Assembly: GCF_023091745.1 (NCBI RefSeq)
Contig: NC_068912.1
Coordinates: 102,231,567 to 102,295,566 of the forward strand
DNA from: Budorcas taxicolor
Taxonomy: Eukaryota; Chordata; Mammalia; Artiodactyla; Bovidae
Reading direction: 5' to 3'
DNA length: 64,000 nt
The notes beneath the pieces are model-generated. The model worked only from the letters and a program-made list of their open reading frames with translations, did not search any database and had not been told where the DNA came from. Shown here piece by piece: positions 46,801 through 59,987 of the stretch (position 1 is its first letter; every line of letters starts with the position of its first letter). The position numbers and the translations under genes were made by a program.

Positions 46801-49800
46801 TCGGTAGCGGCCTATGCGGATGTCTGGACGCGAGATCTTCATCCCAGCCAGGGAGATCCTGGGGTCAGGGACAGCCAGGCTGGAGTGGGCACCAGGATGG
46901 GCGAAGAGCCCAACCCAGTCTGTGCCCACCATCCACACCCCATCGACTCCCCACCCCATCCCCGCTCACCGGTTGAAGATGTCGTCATCCTCACCACCCC
47001 AACCCCAGTACTCGTTGGGGAAGCCATTGATTCTCAGGAACTGGGATTTATTCAGGCCCGACACACCTCCGAAGTAGCCAGCATAGGGCAGCCTGGGGCA
47101 CGGAAGACATGCGTCAATCAGGGGCCTGAGGGGATTCCAGACAGAGGTTTGGCAACAAGCGGGGGAAGGGGGCTGGGAGTGACGGCCAGGGCAGGACGGG
47201 GAGGCCTGGGTCCAGCCGAGAAGGGAGCCCTCACCGGAAGCCAAATTTGTCCATGGCAATGGCGAAGTGGCGGGGCTGGTCACCACAGCGGTACAGGTTG
47301 CGGTCATCCATGGGGACCAGGTCCACGTCACTGAAGATGAAGCAGTTGTAGGTGGAGTCCTCCTTGAGTGCCTCTAGGAAACCCACGTTGAGCAGCTTGG
47401 CCCGGTTGAAGGTGTCCTCACCGTGCTGGGGTTGGTAGAGGAGACAGGTCGGCTCTGGGCCTGAGACTTGGAAACATCTGCCACTTTACAACTGTCCAGA
47501 GTGGTCCCTGCAGACCTAGCACTACCCGTCAACTCATCCTCCACTGGGGCCTCCAGACTCTAGGGATCAAATCCAGCTCTTTATCCTAGACCTAGCTTTG
47601 CAAAGCCTTTTAGAATTTGGCTCCATCTCCTCTCTGGCCAATGACTTCAGACCCCCCAAGCCCAGCTATCCCATATTTCTCCACAACCCCAGAACATGCC
47701 AGACTCTTTCCTGCCTCCAGGCCTCAGCGTTAGCAGTTGCCCCTGTCTGGAATGCTCTCCTTCTCCACTTCTCAAATTCATGTCTGGAAAGGCCTCTGTT
47801 AGCAAACCTCCCCGCCCCAGTATAATTACTCATTCCCTCCCCTGTGCTTCATGTATGCCAGGCCCATTCAAACGGTTACAATTTAGGGCTCTCGTTTCAT
47901 TCATTCCTTCAATCATGCCCCTCAGCCCTGTCCTTGGTGCCAGGCATCTTCTCTGAGCCAGTGAGGATCTTAAAGATGAGCGGCCCTGAGCACACTGCTT
48001 CCCTACTGAGCCTGTCGTGGAGTGAAATGAACAAAGAATGTCCCCAAATGGCCAGCATCTAAGATGCAGAGACCATGGGGACTAAGCCACCTGTCCCCTC
48101 TGGCTGTTGTAGATCCACACCCAATCCCTTGGGCAGCCTCTGGGACCAGGCTCAATTCACTTGTCTCCCCAACAAAATGAGAGGCATAGTGAGCCTGGAG
48201 TCCCCCAAGAAATGGGGCTGTGGGACCAGGTCTCCTTGAGGTTGGCCTCCTAGCCATGCAGCCCCAGACTCTGAATTCTGGCCAGAGGAAGGAGGGTTTC
48301 ATGGAAGGAGCTGGCTGGCCCCTAAAGGCCCTGCGCCAACTCATGATCTCCAGGCTGGAGCCAGAGAGGCTCCTGGTCTTCAAGTAGACTCTCCTGGAAG
48401 GAGAGGAGGAGTAGCGCCTCCTCCCTACCAGCCAACCTGGGCTCAAGAGGGCAAGAGTTGCTCCCCTGGACCCTGAACGGCCCGGCCCCACCTGCTCTCT
48501 TTCCTCCTTGCCCTGAACCTTCTCTCCCACCAGCCCTTGGAGCAATGGTCCATTTTCTCCATCTGCACTCCTTCCTAACCTCTCTCACCACCCAGGAGCC
48601 CTAGGTTTCTCTCACAGGGCTCATAAATGTGCCCATTTCTCTCCCACCCAAAGAAAGCCCTTCCTTTAGACCCCACCCTACCTTTTGCCTTCCCTTCTCA
48701 GCAGAATTTTTTTTAATAAAGAGCTGTCTCCAATTGGCTACTTGCATTTTGTCAGATCTGATTCCTTCTGCAACCCACTGCAATCTGCTTCCGCCCCCAC
48801 CATGCCCCTGAAATGGCTCTTGCTGGGCCCACCTTGTTGCTAAATCCACTGGACGCTTCTCGGTCTACATCCTTCCTTACTCCCCCAGCAGCGCTCACGC
48901 AGCTGCCACGCTGCCTTCTTGACGCTTATTCCTGGCTGCTGGGACACTAAGTTCTCTTGGGTCTCCTCGAACCTTTCTGGCCAACCCTTGCAGCCTCTGT
49001 GGTCTCTCTTTCTCCACCCATTCCTTACATGCTGGCTTTCTCCTCTCAGCTCCCAGGCCCCACCCCCAGCAGGCTGGACATGGCTGGTTTTAGGGACCAT
49101 CTATATACTGGTGGCTCCCAGATCCCTCTCCACCTCAGATTTCACTCCTAGGTCAGTTGGTTTGTCCAAATGCCTGCGTACCATTCCTCTTATACTTCCC
49201 TCAGGCACTCAAACTCATCACATGCAAAACAGATACATTCTCCCCCAGACCCGGCCCAGATCCTGTGTTCCCATCTCACAGGCGCAACCATACCCAGGGC
49301 CAGCAGTCAAGACAGAGAGCCTCAAGGTGTCCTGGCACCTCCCTTTCCTCTCAGCTACTTATATCATATCTCCCCTCTCATCCGCACGACTCCTGCCCAA
49401 CTCGCAGGCACATTCACCATCTCCACCCTGAACATAGCAGCCTCTTCCCAACCAGGCGCCCTACCTCCAGGCTCCCCTTCCATCCCACTGTCCACATGCA
49501 ATCAGAGCAATCTTTCTAAGCAGCACACATACACATCACCCTCTCCCTAAAACCTCACTGTGGGAACTCCCCTGGTGGTCCAGGGGTTAAGGCTCTGCCT
49601 TCCAGTGTAGGGGGCATGGGTGTGATCCCTGGTTGGGGAACTAAGATGTCACATGCCATGGGGATCCCAACTAAGCCTGCGCACCGCAGCTCCAGAGCCC
49701 ACACCGTAACCAGAGAGCCTGTGTTGCCCCCAGGGAAGACCCGGCATAGCCACAAAAAGACACAACGGTGCCCTGCCACTTTCACGCTGGAATCCAGCTG

Positions 49801-51091
49801 CTTGAGATGTCTCCTGGGATCCCTGTGGCTATGGCCTCCACTAGCCCTCCCAACCTCACCTCTGCTACCCACCCTGCATGAGGCACCTCTCGCCTCAGCT
49901 GACAGTTCCCGAACACAGGAGACCAGTTCTCTCACTGGGGCCTGGGGCCTCCCCTGTCCCTCTGCCTAGAATGCTTGCCTTCCCCAGTCTCTCCACCGGC
50001 TGATGCCTATTTATCCCTCAAGACCCATCTCAATGGTCGCTTCCCCGCCCTGGGGTTAAACTGGGCCGCTTGGTGGCTTCACAGCTCCCTGCTCCTACTC
50101 CAGTGACACACCACCGTCCTGGAGTCTAAAGGGATCCAAGTTCAAGTCTGGGGATTCTCTGTGGGGAGGAGGGCCTGTATCAGACATACATGGACCCCCA
50201 CACGTACATTGCATGTCCACACAACTCTTCAGGCATCCATGAATGCCCCCAACCGCACAGATCCAACAACAGGCACATGGGCCTCTCACCCACAGGTGCT
50301 CATGGGTTCCCTGGTGGCCGGTGGCCAGCCTGGAGGCTGCAGCTGCACACCTGGTTGATGACGTAGATGCCATAGCGTAGTCGCTGTCGCCTGAGGATGG
50401 GATGCAGGTAGTGGAGCCAGTAGCGTAGGTGGTGTTCCCGGTGTCGGAAGGGGATGATGACTGCCACCGTCTGGGCTGGGGTGCAGTCAGGCGGCGTATA
50501 GCGGCCACCGAGGAGGACACCTGGGTTCTCCCTCTGCACCCGCTCCAGGGGCATGGGTGAGGTGAACTCAATCAGCAGTCGGCCCACTGCAGGCAGGACA
50601 GGGGCGGGAATTAGGTCTTCACCGGAACCCAAGGACGCTAGCCCCCTCCCTCTACCTGGAGTGGGCCAGGGAATCCCAGAATAGCCCTCTGCCAACACAC
50701 AACACCTGTGGCACCCCCGGGGGTCAAGACTTCACTCCCCCAGACCTTGGCCCACCCCTAGAGGCAAGCCCCACCCCGCAGGCTCACCAAGGCCAGGCGG
50801 CGAGTCAGGACAGGGTGGCAGGACAGGAGCCGTGGGGCCGGGCCGGGCGCTGGGAGCCTCGGGGAGCCCGGAGCTGGGGGCAGTGGCGTTTGGCCGAGAG
50901 CAGTTGGTGCTGCTGCTGGCAGCTGGGTGGAGGGCGCGGGAGGGGCCGCGTGCACTGAAGCGGCTGAAGAAGGCCAAGTGCTGGGCGTAGACGTCAAAGT
51001 AGAGGATGACGGCCACGAGAAAGTGCAGCAGGCAGAGAAGGAGCACGGCCTTGCACACGCGCTCCAGCGTCCCCCCCAGCAGTCTGCTCAT
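43814..51091 (-). CDS. B4GALT2: Beta-1,4-galactosyltransferase 2
   Basis: Coding exons: 51091-50788, 50586-50351, 47425-47235, 47092-46970, 46858-46754, 43964-43814. All GT..AG and in phase, 369 residues (human 372; a serine run near residue 60 is shorter here). It is a type II Golgi enzyme that transfers galactose from UDP-Gal to terminal GlcNAc. The short cytosolic tail MSRLLGGTLERVCK is followed by a signal anchor at about residues 15-36, then a Ser/Pro-rich stem with NCS and NAT sequons. The catalytic domain has FNRAKLLNVGF (186-196), the metal-binding DVD (213-215) and GWGGEDDD (274-281), a family hallmark for acceptor and metal binding. The C-terminus ends PPSWPPRG. No key residue is missing. 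Confidence 0.97.
44320..45830 (-). repeat. Ancient repeat relics in B4GALT2 intron
   Basis: 44320-44860 resembles an old element with CATGTGCCAGGCCCTCTC and a downstream GGACAAGGAAGACACC. 45460-45830 looks like an L2 3' end, with GACAAATATTTGTAGAATGAA near 45781. Both are in the long intron before the last B4GALT2 exon. Borders and family are approximate. Confidence 0.4.
45852..46098 (-). repeat. ART2A/BovB-derived SINE
   Basis: Minus-orientation copy: CTCCAGTACTTTGGCCACC, AAGACCCTGATGCTGGG, GATGAGATGGTTGAATGGC, and the end GAGTCGGACACAACTTGGC. It is more diverged than the copies at 1-260 and 63337-63498. Confidence 0.9.
47560..47830 (+). repeat. L2 LINE relic
   Basis: Contains TTTGGCTCCATCTCCTCTC, TTTCCTGCCTCCAGGCCTCA and GTCTGGAATGCTCTCCTTC, characteristic of the L2 3' region. 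It sits in the B4GALT2 intron between exons 50351 and 47425. Confidence 0.65.
47831..49561 (-). other. B4GALT2 intron, no named element
   Basis: No exon is supported by splice sites. The sequence is C/T-rich on the plus strand with no clear transposon beyond short relics. Confidence 0.5.
49562..50060 (+). repeat. CHR SINE followed by L2 relic
   Basis: 49562-49768 is a CHR-type SINE (GGGAACTCCCCTGGTGGTCC, GGTTGGGGAACTAAGATGTC). From about 49780 to 50060 an L2-like 3' region continues (CTCTGCCTAGAATGCTTGCC, CTCAAGACCCATCTCAATGG). The SINE may have landed inside the L2. Confidence 0.75.
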
Positions 51092-51143
51092 CCCGCAGGC
51101 GGCCGCCGGCCCACCCAATGGGCCCGGGCATCCGGCTGCCGGC
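51092..51143 (-). other. B4GALT2: B4GALT2 5' UTR, open in frame upstream of the ATG
   Basis: The acceptor TGCCCAG ends at 51144, so the first coding exon begins at 51143. The 52 nt before the ATG are open in the coding frame and read PAAGCPGPLGGPAAACG. As I recall, a longer human isoform carries nearly these residues before MSRLLGG, joined from an upstream coding exon. I could not find that upstream exon here by eye. The ORF start at 51226 lies in the intron and is not used. Confidence 0.6.
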
Positions 51144-52300
51144 CTGGGCAGGGGTGGGAGAGACACACCCAGCAAGTCAGGGCCAGAGGGGCAAGGCCAC
51201 CCACCCACCTTCTGTGCACTGCTCACATTCTTAGACGTGTATCCTCACACTTACCTGCTCACACCCCTTGACTTAAATTCTACCTGTAAATACACACACA
51301 CGGTCCCTGGCAAGTCACTACTCATGCATCTTCACACACTGAGTACTAACCCACACGGGCTTTCCTTCTTCATCCTCACTGACACATACACACAAGGAGA
51401 GCCTCACCTACCCTCACACTTGGGTAAGTGTCCTTCTTACCCAACTTCACACCCTCCCTCGCACCATGGATCATGGGCACATGACCTCTGATCACACCAG
51501 CTCATATCTGAACACAGAAACACACTTATGTACAGACCCACATGGGTTCTCTGTGCCCAGAGAACAAACGCCCACAGGCCAGCATCCTCAACCCAGGAGT
51601 CCTGGTCTGAGGACAGGAGAGCATTTACTGAGTATTTACCATGCCAGAGCACTTGGTACTCAAGACTTCATTTAGTCCTCCTGGATCATGGGGGTGGGCA
51701 GTGATTTCTTTGGTCAGGTCCCAGTGGCGAGTAGGCCAGGCCATCTGGGAGCAGGCTGGGAAGTGGCCCTCAGCATGCAGGTGGCCCAAATTTGAACAAG
51801 ATGTTTACGAGATCACTTCCCTCTGGAGCAAGAGGTGAAAAGACAGGATGGGTCCCAGGACATCCCTCCCATAAGACCTCAAGGATTGGTTCTGATTCCC
51901 AGAAAGGGAAATGCTTGGGCCCTGGAGACAGCATGTCAGGAGAGGGTTTTGCCTGGGCCATGGCTCTAACTGGGGGTCCTACAGCAGTAACACTTCTGGG
52001 GGCACTTCTGGCAGTGCTTCCGAGAGCAGGCTGAGTCTCCCTCAGATACACAGTATCTATCACACAACCATACAAACACCCTGGGTCCCAGCTACAGTCA
52101 GAGACGCTGTAGCTGCACTCAGAGACACAGAGAACTACATAAAGAGTCACAGACACGCCTGGGTGACAGTGACAATAATGCACCGAGCCACCCACTCACA
52201 AACAAAGCCGCGCTCCTGGGCTTACACAGTCACACAGACCCCACGTGCGAACACTCCCACCGCTCCCTCCGCGTCAGGGGTTTTGGGTCAGGCTGCCGGT
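51144..52300 (-). other. B4GALT2 first intron
   Basis: Contains many CACACA-rich, loosely repeated stretches (51230-51550 and 52040-52250) and a MIR-like piece near 51620-51700. No coding exon is found. Confidence 0.5.
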
Positions 52301-53160
52301 CAAGCTGCGAGGTGAGTCTGGGCGGGGCTGGAAGGCTGAGTGGCCCGAACACGTGGCACCCCTGGACCGGGAAGCAGCGAAGACCGGGTGGGTGTGGAGC
52401 CTGGGGGGGAGGGGGCTTGGAGAAGATGTGGGTTGGGGGCCGAGGCAAAGGGGCGACGTAAGTGGAGCACCTCCCCACGCCACGAGGCCGGGGTGGAGCG
52501 AGGACAATAAGGGAGGCTGGCTGGGGGCGGGCAGAGGAGCCCGAGGGGGACGCGGGGAGCCGAGGGGTGGGGGTAGGGTGGGGTGACGGCAGGCCGGGGT
52601 CTGGCCGCCAGCGCCTCTCACCGGGTCCTGGGCGGGGATCTCGGGGCCGCGCTCGGGGCGCCCCTCGCGGGGCCGGGTCTGGAATCTCGGGGCCCCGAGC
52701 TGGGGGCCGCGAGCGCCCCCCTCTCACCCAGCGCTCGGGGCTCAGCAGGGGGCGCCGCTCCGGCTCCGGCTGGATTCCGGGCTCCGGCGGCTGCAGTCGG
52801 TTCCGTTCCCCATGGCCCGGCCCCGCCGCCTTCCTCCTCCCGGTCAGCGGCCCCCGCGGCCCCCAGGCCGCCTCCCGCCGCCGCCGCCGAGGGCCATGGA
52901 GCCGAGCCGCCCCGGGGGGCAGGGCGGGGCCGGGCGGCCGGGCAGACCCACGGACCCGCCGACCGACGGACCACAGCGCCGCCGCCTCCCTCCCGCGCTA
53001 CGGCGCCTCGGAGGGGCAGGCCCGGCCGGCGCGCCCGCGCGCGCGTCCCCGCGGCCCCCGCCTCCAGCGCGCCCGTACCCGCCGCGCGCCTCCGACGCCC
53101 GCCCCTGCTGGCCGCCGAGCGCGGCCGCGGAGCGAGGGTACCGAGGACAAGGGAGGGGCG
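52301..53160 (-). promoter_or_regulatory. B4GALT2: CpG island, B4GALT2 promoter and untranslated first exon
   Basis: Extremely GC-rich with dense CpG, peaking at 52620-53120. Minus-strand donors at 52621 (ACCCG|GTGAGA) and 52727 (CTGG|GTGAGA) are good candidates to end an untranslated exon 1 that splices to 51143. Two donors would fit alternative first exons. The 306-codon plus-strand ORF across the island (52462-53382) is low-complexity Arg/Pro/Gly/Ala and is not a gene. Confidence 0.7.
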
Positions 53161-53894
53161 GGAGAAATTGATCAGACTCATCCAAAGGAGAAGGTGTGGA
53201 TGGGTCCAACCCGTTTTGGAAGAATGGGGTCTGGTCTGGGTTGGAGAGCGAACTCAGCCAAACAAGGGCACCTGGAAGTTCGGCAGGGAGGTCAGGAATT
53301 TGTTGGCTCATCGATGGGAGCAGAATCAAAAGGTTCACCGGTGGAGAGGGCTGCTAGTTGGCCAGGACGCTTAAAGGTGTGAACCGAAGTGTGTGTGGCA
53401 GGGGCTTCTAGGGGAACAGGAGGTTGGGTAAGAGGTTGGACAGGCGTGGGAGGAGCTGGGCACAGCCCTGGGAACATAAGATAGTTAGTTTCTGGCATGG
53501 GATGCTGCAGAGATGAACACAGATGAATGAATGGGTTCCAAGGCCCCAGAGGAAGAGATGGTGGATGCCTGAGGGGAGAACCAGGTAATAAATGCAGTCA
53601 ACTGGGGCTGAGCTGACCAGAGCCCTGAGGGCATGGGGTTGGTCACCCCCTCGTACAGTCAAGCAAGGGGCCCACATCCCCAGACTCACTCCTTCAATAA
53701 AGAGGGTTAGAGCTACAGAGGCCTCAGCCCAGCACCACTCCCTTCCCACCCAGGAGCCAGTGCTGTCCAGAGCAGAGACAGCGTATATGAACTGGAATGC
53801 TAGAGAGGCTGGCATGAAGTTGAGGCCTACAAGTCTCTTTACCCTTCTTCTGTGAAAGGTGGTGGCGAAGGAACGCAAAAGCAGCAGCACTGAC
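53161..53894. other. Spacer between ATP6V0B 3' end and B4GALT2 promoter
   Basis: No gene or clear repeat. Together with the CpG island it separates two same-direction genes by roughly 1 kb. Confidence 0.5.
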
Positions 53895-53910
53895 CCAGAC
53901 CGATACCATG

Positions 53911-53916
53911 TTTATT
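53911..53916 (-). terminator. ATP6V0B: ATP6V0B poly(A) signal AATAAA
   Basis: TTTATT on the plus strand reads AATAAA on the minus strand, about 250 nt after the stop at 54163. Cleavage is expected near 53890-53900, giving a short 3' UTR. Confidence 0.75.
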
Positions 53917-54162
53917 TCACAAACACTGGGAAGACGAGGTGGGGGAGGGACACAGGTGTGAAGCCGCCCAGCCATCTGCAGCTCCCTCCCCACACTGAGG
54001 GTCCAGCCAGGCAGAACCTCCAAGCCGACAGGCGGCACGAAGTGAGTGTAGGGAGGCCCCGAACACCGAGCCCCCTGGAAGCCTAAGGGGCACAGCTCCA
54101 GCTGTCCCGGGGAAAACCACAAATAAATACGAGTGAGGCACGGCCCCACCCACACAGACCAT

Positions 54163-57104
<2,942 letters not shown>

Positions 57105-57544
57105 GGCGGCAAAGACGGCGGGACGCGGGTTGAGGGGGGCCTGAGCTCAAACCGCGTCCCTGCGTCCGCCGTCCTTCCCGTAGCCCGTCGGCCCGCCCCG
57201 CGGTGTCACCTGACTGATCCACGTGACCCGCGGGCATCACGTGACCTCACGGCGGGCCCGGCGCTTCGTCGCCAGCGGTCTAGGAATTTGGCGACGCCAG
57301 AATTGCAGGCGCAGAGGATTGTGGTGATTGTAGTCTCGCGGCCCGAAACCTTTCTTGCTGAATACCTCGATCGTTGCCTGGCCGGTCCATCAAGGGTCGG
57401 GCCGCGCCCGCTTGTTGTACTCCCGGACACTCCACCCAGCTCCGGCCCACCAGCCCTGCTTTCCACCCGAGCCTGCTCACCGCCGCCCTAGCTTAGTCTC
57501 CAAGCCAGTGCTGATCCCGCGGGCCTCCTCCCTGACCGTCCCAC

Positions 57545-58430
57545 CCAGCTCGCGAGGGTGTCTGCTCCGTCCCTCGCTGAGCTCATGCTGTTTCCTCTGC
57601 CTAAAGCACGTTTCTTCGTGCTCACCCCAAGGTCGGCCAACACCTAATGATCTTAAGATACGTTCTTCCAGAAGGCTTTCCCTAGCCAGAAGCAGGGGAG
57701 TGCGCCCGCTCTAGGGTCTCCCGCCACCCTGGCGATTCTTACATAACTACAATAAGATCATGTCACTCTCTTTAAATACCTCGGTGGCTCCCCTTTCCCT
57801 CGCAATAAAAACCATGGTCCTTACAATGGTCTACCAGGCCTCTTACCCGGATTGCGTTGCCGAATAGTTTCTTGCTAACTCCCTCCTCTGGCTGCCCTGT
57901 TGTTCAGTCGCTAAGTCGTGACTCTTTGTAACCCCATGGACTACAGCACACCAGGCTTCCTTGTCCTTCACTATCTCCCAGAATTTGCTCCAACTCATAT
58001 CCACTGAGTCGATGATGCCATCCAACCAGCTCATCCTCTGTCCTACCCTTCTCCTTCTGCCCTCAATCTTTCCCAGCTTCAGGGTCTTTTCCAATGGCTG
58101 TACTGGCCTCCTGGCTATTTCTTGAACACAATCGTACCCTCAATGCATTGCACTTGTTCCCTCAGCTTCTTCTAATTATTCACATGGTTCACTCAAAACT
58201 TCTTTCAGTCTTTGCTCACCTTCAAAGTCTTCTCTGATCATCCTGTTTAATACTGTAGCCCCTTCTCTTACACTCCTTCTCAGTGTTATATTGCTCCATA
58301 GCCCTTATCACCATTCTGCATACTGTTCTGTCTTCTCCGCCACAAACATGTAAGCAACCATGAAAGGATTCCTAAACTCACTGCTGATTTCCAGTGCTTG
58401 GCACACCCTGGGTGTTCAATCCATATTGGT
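57545..58430 (+). repeat. L2 LINE relic interrupted by a SINE
   Basis: L2 3'-region text appears on both sides of an ART2A insertion. Before it: CATGCTGTTTCCTCTGCC and CTCCCTCCTCTGGCTGCC. After it: TACTGGCCTCCTGGCTATTTC, AAAGTCTTCTCTGATCATCC and GTGCTTGGCACACCCTGG. There may be two L2 copies rather than one. Confidence 0.5.
57898..58100 (+). repeat. ART2A/BovB-derived SINE, plus orientation
   Basis: GTTCAGTCGCTAAGTCGTG, CAACTCATATCCACTGAGTCG, CCAACCAGCTCATCCTCTG and AGGGTCTTTTCCAATGGC. It extends through the 3' half missing from the copies at 61772 and 63337. Confidence 0.9.
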
Positions 58431-58544
58431 AGAATATACAACTGGTGCCCACCTTGTCCTGATTACCACAATCAATTTACAGAACTGCCTCTACCAGTAG
58501 ACTGTGCAATCCTTGAGGGCAGAAATTACAACACCCTAACAGTG

Positions 58545-58740
58545 TTAGTCAGTCAGCTGTTTTTGATTCTTTGCAACCCCTGGACTGTAGCCCGCAAGGC
58601 TCCCCTGTCCATGGAATTCTCCAGGCAAGAATACTGGTATGAGTAGCCATTCCCTTCAGGGGAATCTTCTCGACCGAGGGATCGAACCCAGGTTTCCTGA
58701 GTTGAAGGCAGATTCTTTACCATCTGAGCCACCAGGGGGA
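58545..58740 (+). repeat. Bov-tA SINE
   Basis: GTAGCCCGCAAGGCTCCCC, GCAAGAATACTGGTATGAG and GACCGAGGGATCGAACCCAG, ending TCTGAGCCACCAGGGGG. Full length. Confidence 0.92.
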
Positions 58741-59195
58741 CAATGCCAATATGTCCAGATTTTCAGCAAATGCAGGGAACTAGTTAGTCATTTTCACTTC
58801 ATCCCTCTAAACCCTTAAGACCTAGCAACTCCGCTTTGCTTTAAGTACCCACAATGATGGTCTATGCCTGTGTGTTTGAGCGTGGTGTACCCTTTGTCCA
58901 AATATCCTTTTCACTCCATTACTTCTGATTTTTTTTTTTTTTCCTTCAAGAGATCCAGCTGAGGTAACACCCTCTAAGAAGCCTCTTCTGGGCTCCAACT
59001 GCCCCTGGGGACTTCCTTCCTCATAAAGAATATTGCTTCACCCTGTGGTAATTGCCTTTTTAGCTGCCTCTCTTCCCAGCTACACTGTGAGGACAGGACT
59101 CCTATCAAATATAGTTCAGATCTCAACCAACAGGACCTGTGCAGGACTTGCGGTATTTGATAAATAAAAAGAAAACAAGGAGAAAAATTATCTGG
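58741..59195. other. Intergenic between DPH2 3' end and ATP6V0B
   Basis: No gene seen. A run of 14 T lies near 58929-58942. The right end approaches the inferred DPH2 cleavage zone. Confidence 0.5.
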
Positions 59196-59201
59196 TTTAT
59201 T
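59196..59201 (-). terminator. DPH2: Candidate DPH2 poly(A) signal AATAAA
   Basis: TTTATT on the plus strand reads AATAAA on the minus strand, about 790 nt after the DPH2 stop. An ATTAAA at 59368-59363 is an earlier alternative. Which is used cannot be told from sequence. If the distal one is used, the 3' UTR contains both hAT fossils described next. Confidence 0.45.
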
Positions 59202-59248
59202 CAAGTTTCTGTGACCTCCCTGAGAAACAAATTGGAGTCAGTGTAGAC

Positions 59249-59414
59249 CAGCAGTGCCCAACAGAACTTTCTGCAGTGATAGAAATGTCTTGGATCTGTG
59301 CCGTCCCCTCATGTGGCTATCTGAGTACTGAAATATGATTAGTGTGACTGAGAAACTGAGCTTTTAATCTTAATTCAAATTTATGTCTGACAACCACATG
59401 TATTGTGTAGCTAA
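59249..59414 (+). mobile_element. hAT-type DNA transposon fossil
   Basis: A non-autonomous hAT-like element starting CAGCAGTGCCCAACAGAAC, with inner text CATGTGGCTATCTGAGTACTG. It is flanked by a perfect 8-bp repeat GTGTAGAC at 59241-59248 and 59415-59422, the length expected for hAT target duplications. I am not sure of the exact family name. Confidence 0.65.
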
Positions 59415-59422
59415 GTGTAGAC

Positions 59423-59638
59423 CAGTGATTCTCAACTGGGGATGCTTTTGCCCCCATAGGGGACATTTGTCAACATGTGGAGACATTTCTGTTTATCATA
59501 ATTGGAGAGGGGTATGCTACTGGCATCTACTGGGCAGAAACCAGAGATGTTGCGAAGCATCCTATAATGCACAAGACAGCCCATCACAATCAATCATCTG
59601 GCCCAAAACATCAAGAGTGCCAAGGTTGAAAAACCGTG
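59423..59638 (+). mobile_element. MER5A-type DNA transposon fossil
   Basis: Follows the MER5A consensus along its length: CAGTGATTCTCAACTGGGG, GCCCCCATAGGGGACATTTG, TGCTACTGGCATCTACTGGG, and the terminal CAAGGTTGAAAAACCGTG that mirrors the start. It starts directly after the GTGTAGAC copy that borders the previous element. Confidence 0.85.
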
Positions 59639-59987
59639 GTCTAAAACATCTAGCACCTGCCTTTGAAAAAGGCAGACCCTCAACTGCACAGCAGGAACTT
59701 GGATTGGCCAGAGGTCTTGGGTTGCTCCCAGGAGAACAGACGGCCCAGAGGCTTCAGGGAAGACCTAAAGCTGTTCCCTCGTCAAACAACAGACCTTTAC
59801 CAAGCCAGTATGGGCTAAGCCTTGTGCCAATGACAGGACAGGACAAGACAAGACAGAGCTGGAGCCTGTCCTCAGTGAGGGGCTGCCTCAGTGAGAGGCT
59901 CCTCCAAGGATCCTGGCAGAAGAGTGAGGTTGGTGCAGGGAGCACTAAAGGTCTTAAGTCCACCTGTGGCTCTGGTCCCACGTGGTA

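Noticed and set aside
52462..53382. 306-codon plus-strand ORF across the B4GALT2 CpG island
   Set aside because: Same reason: GC-driven open frame of Arg/Ala/Pro runs. Overlapping ORFs in other frames are similarly long.
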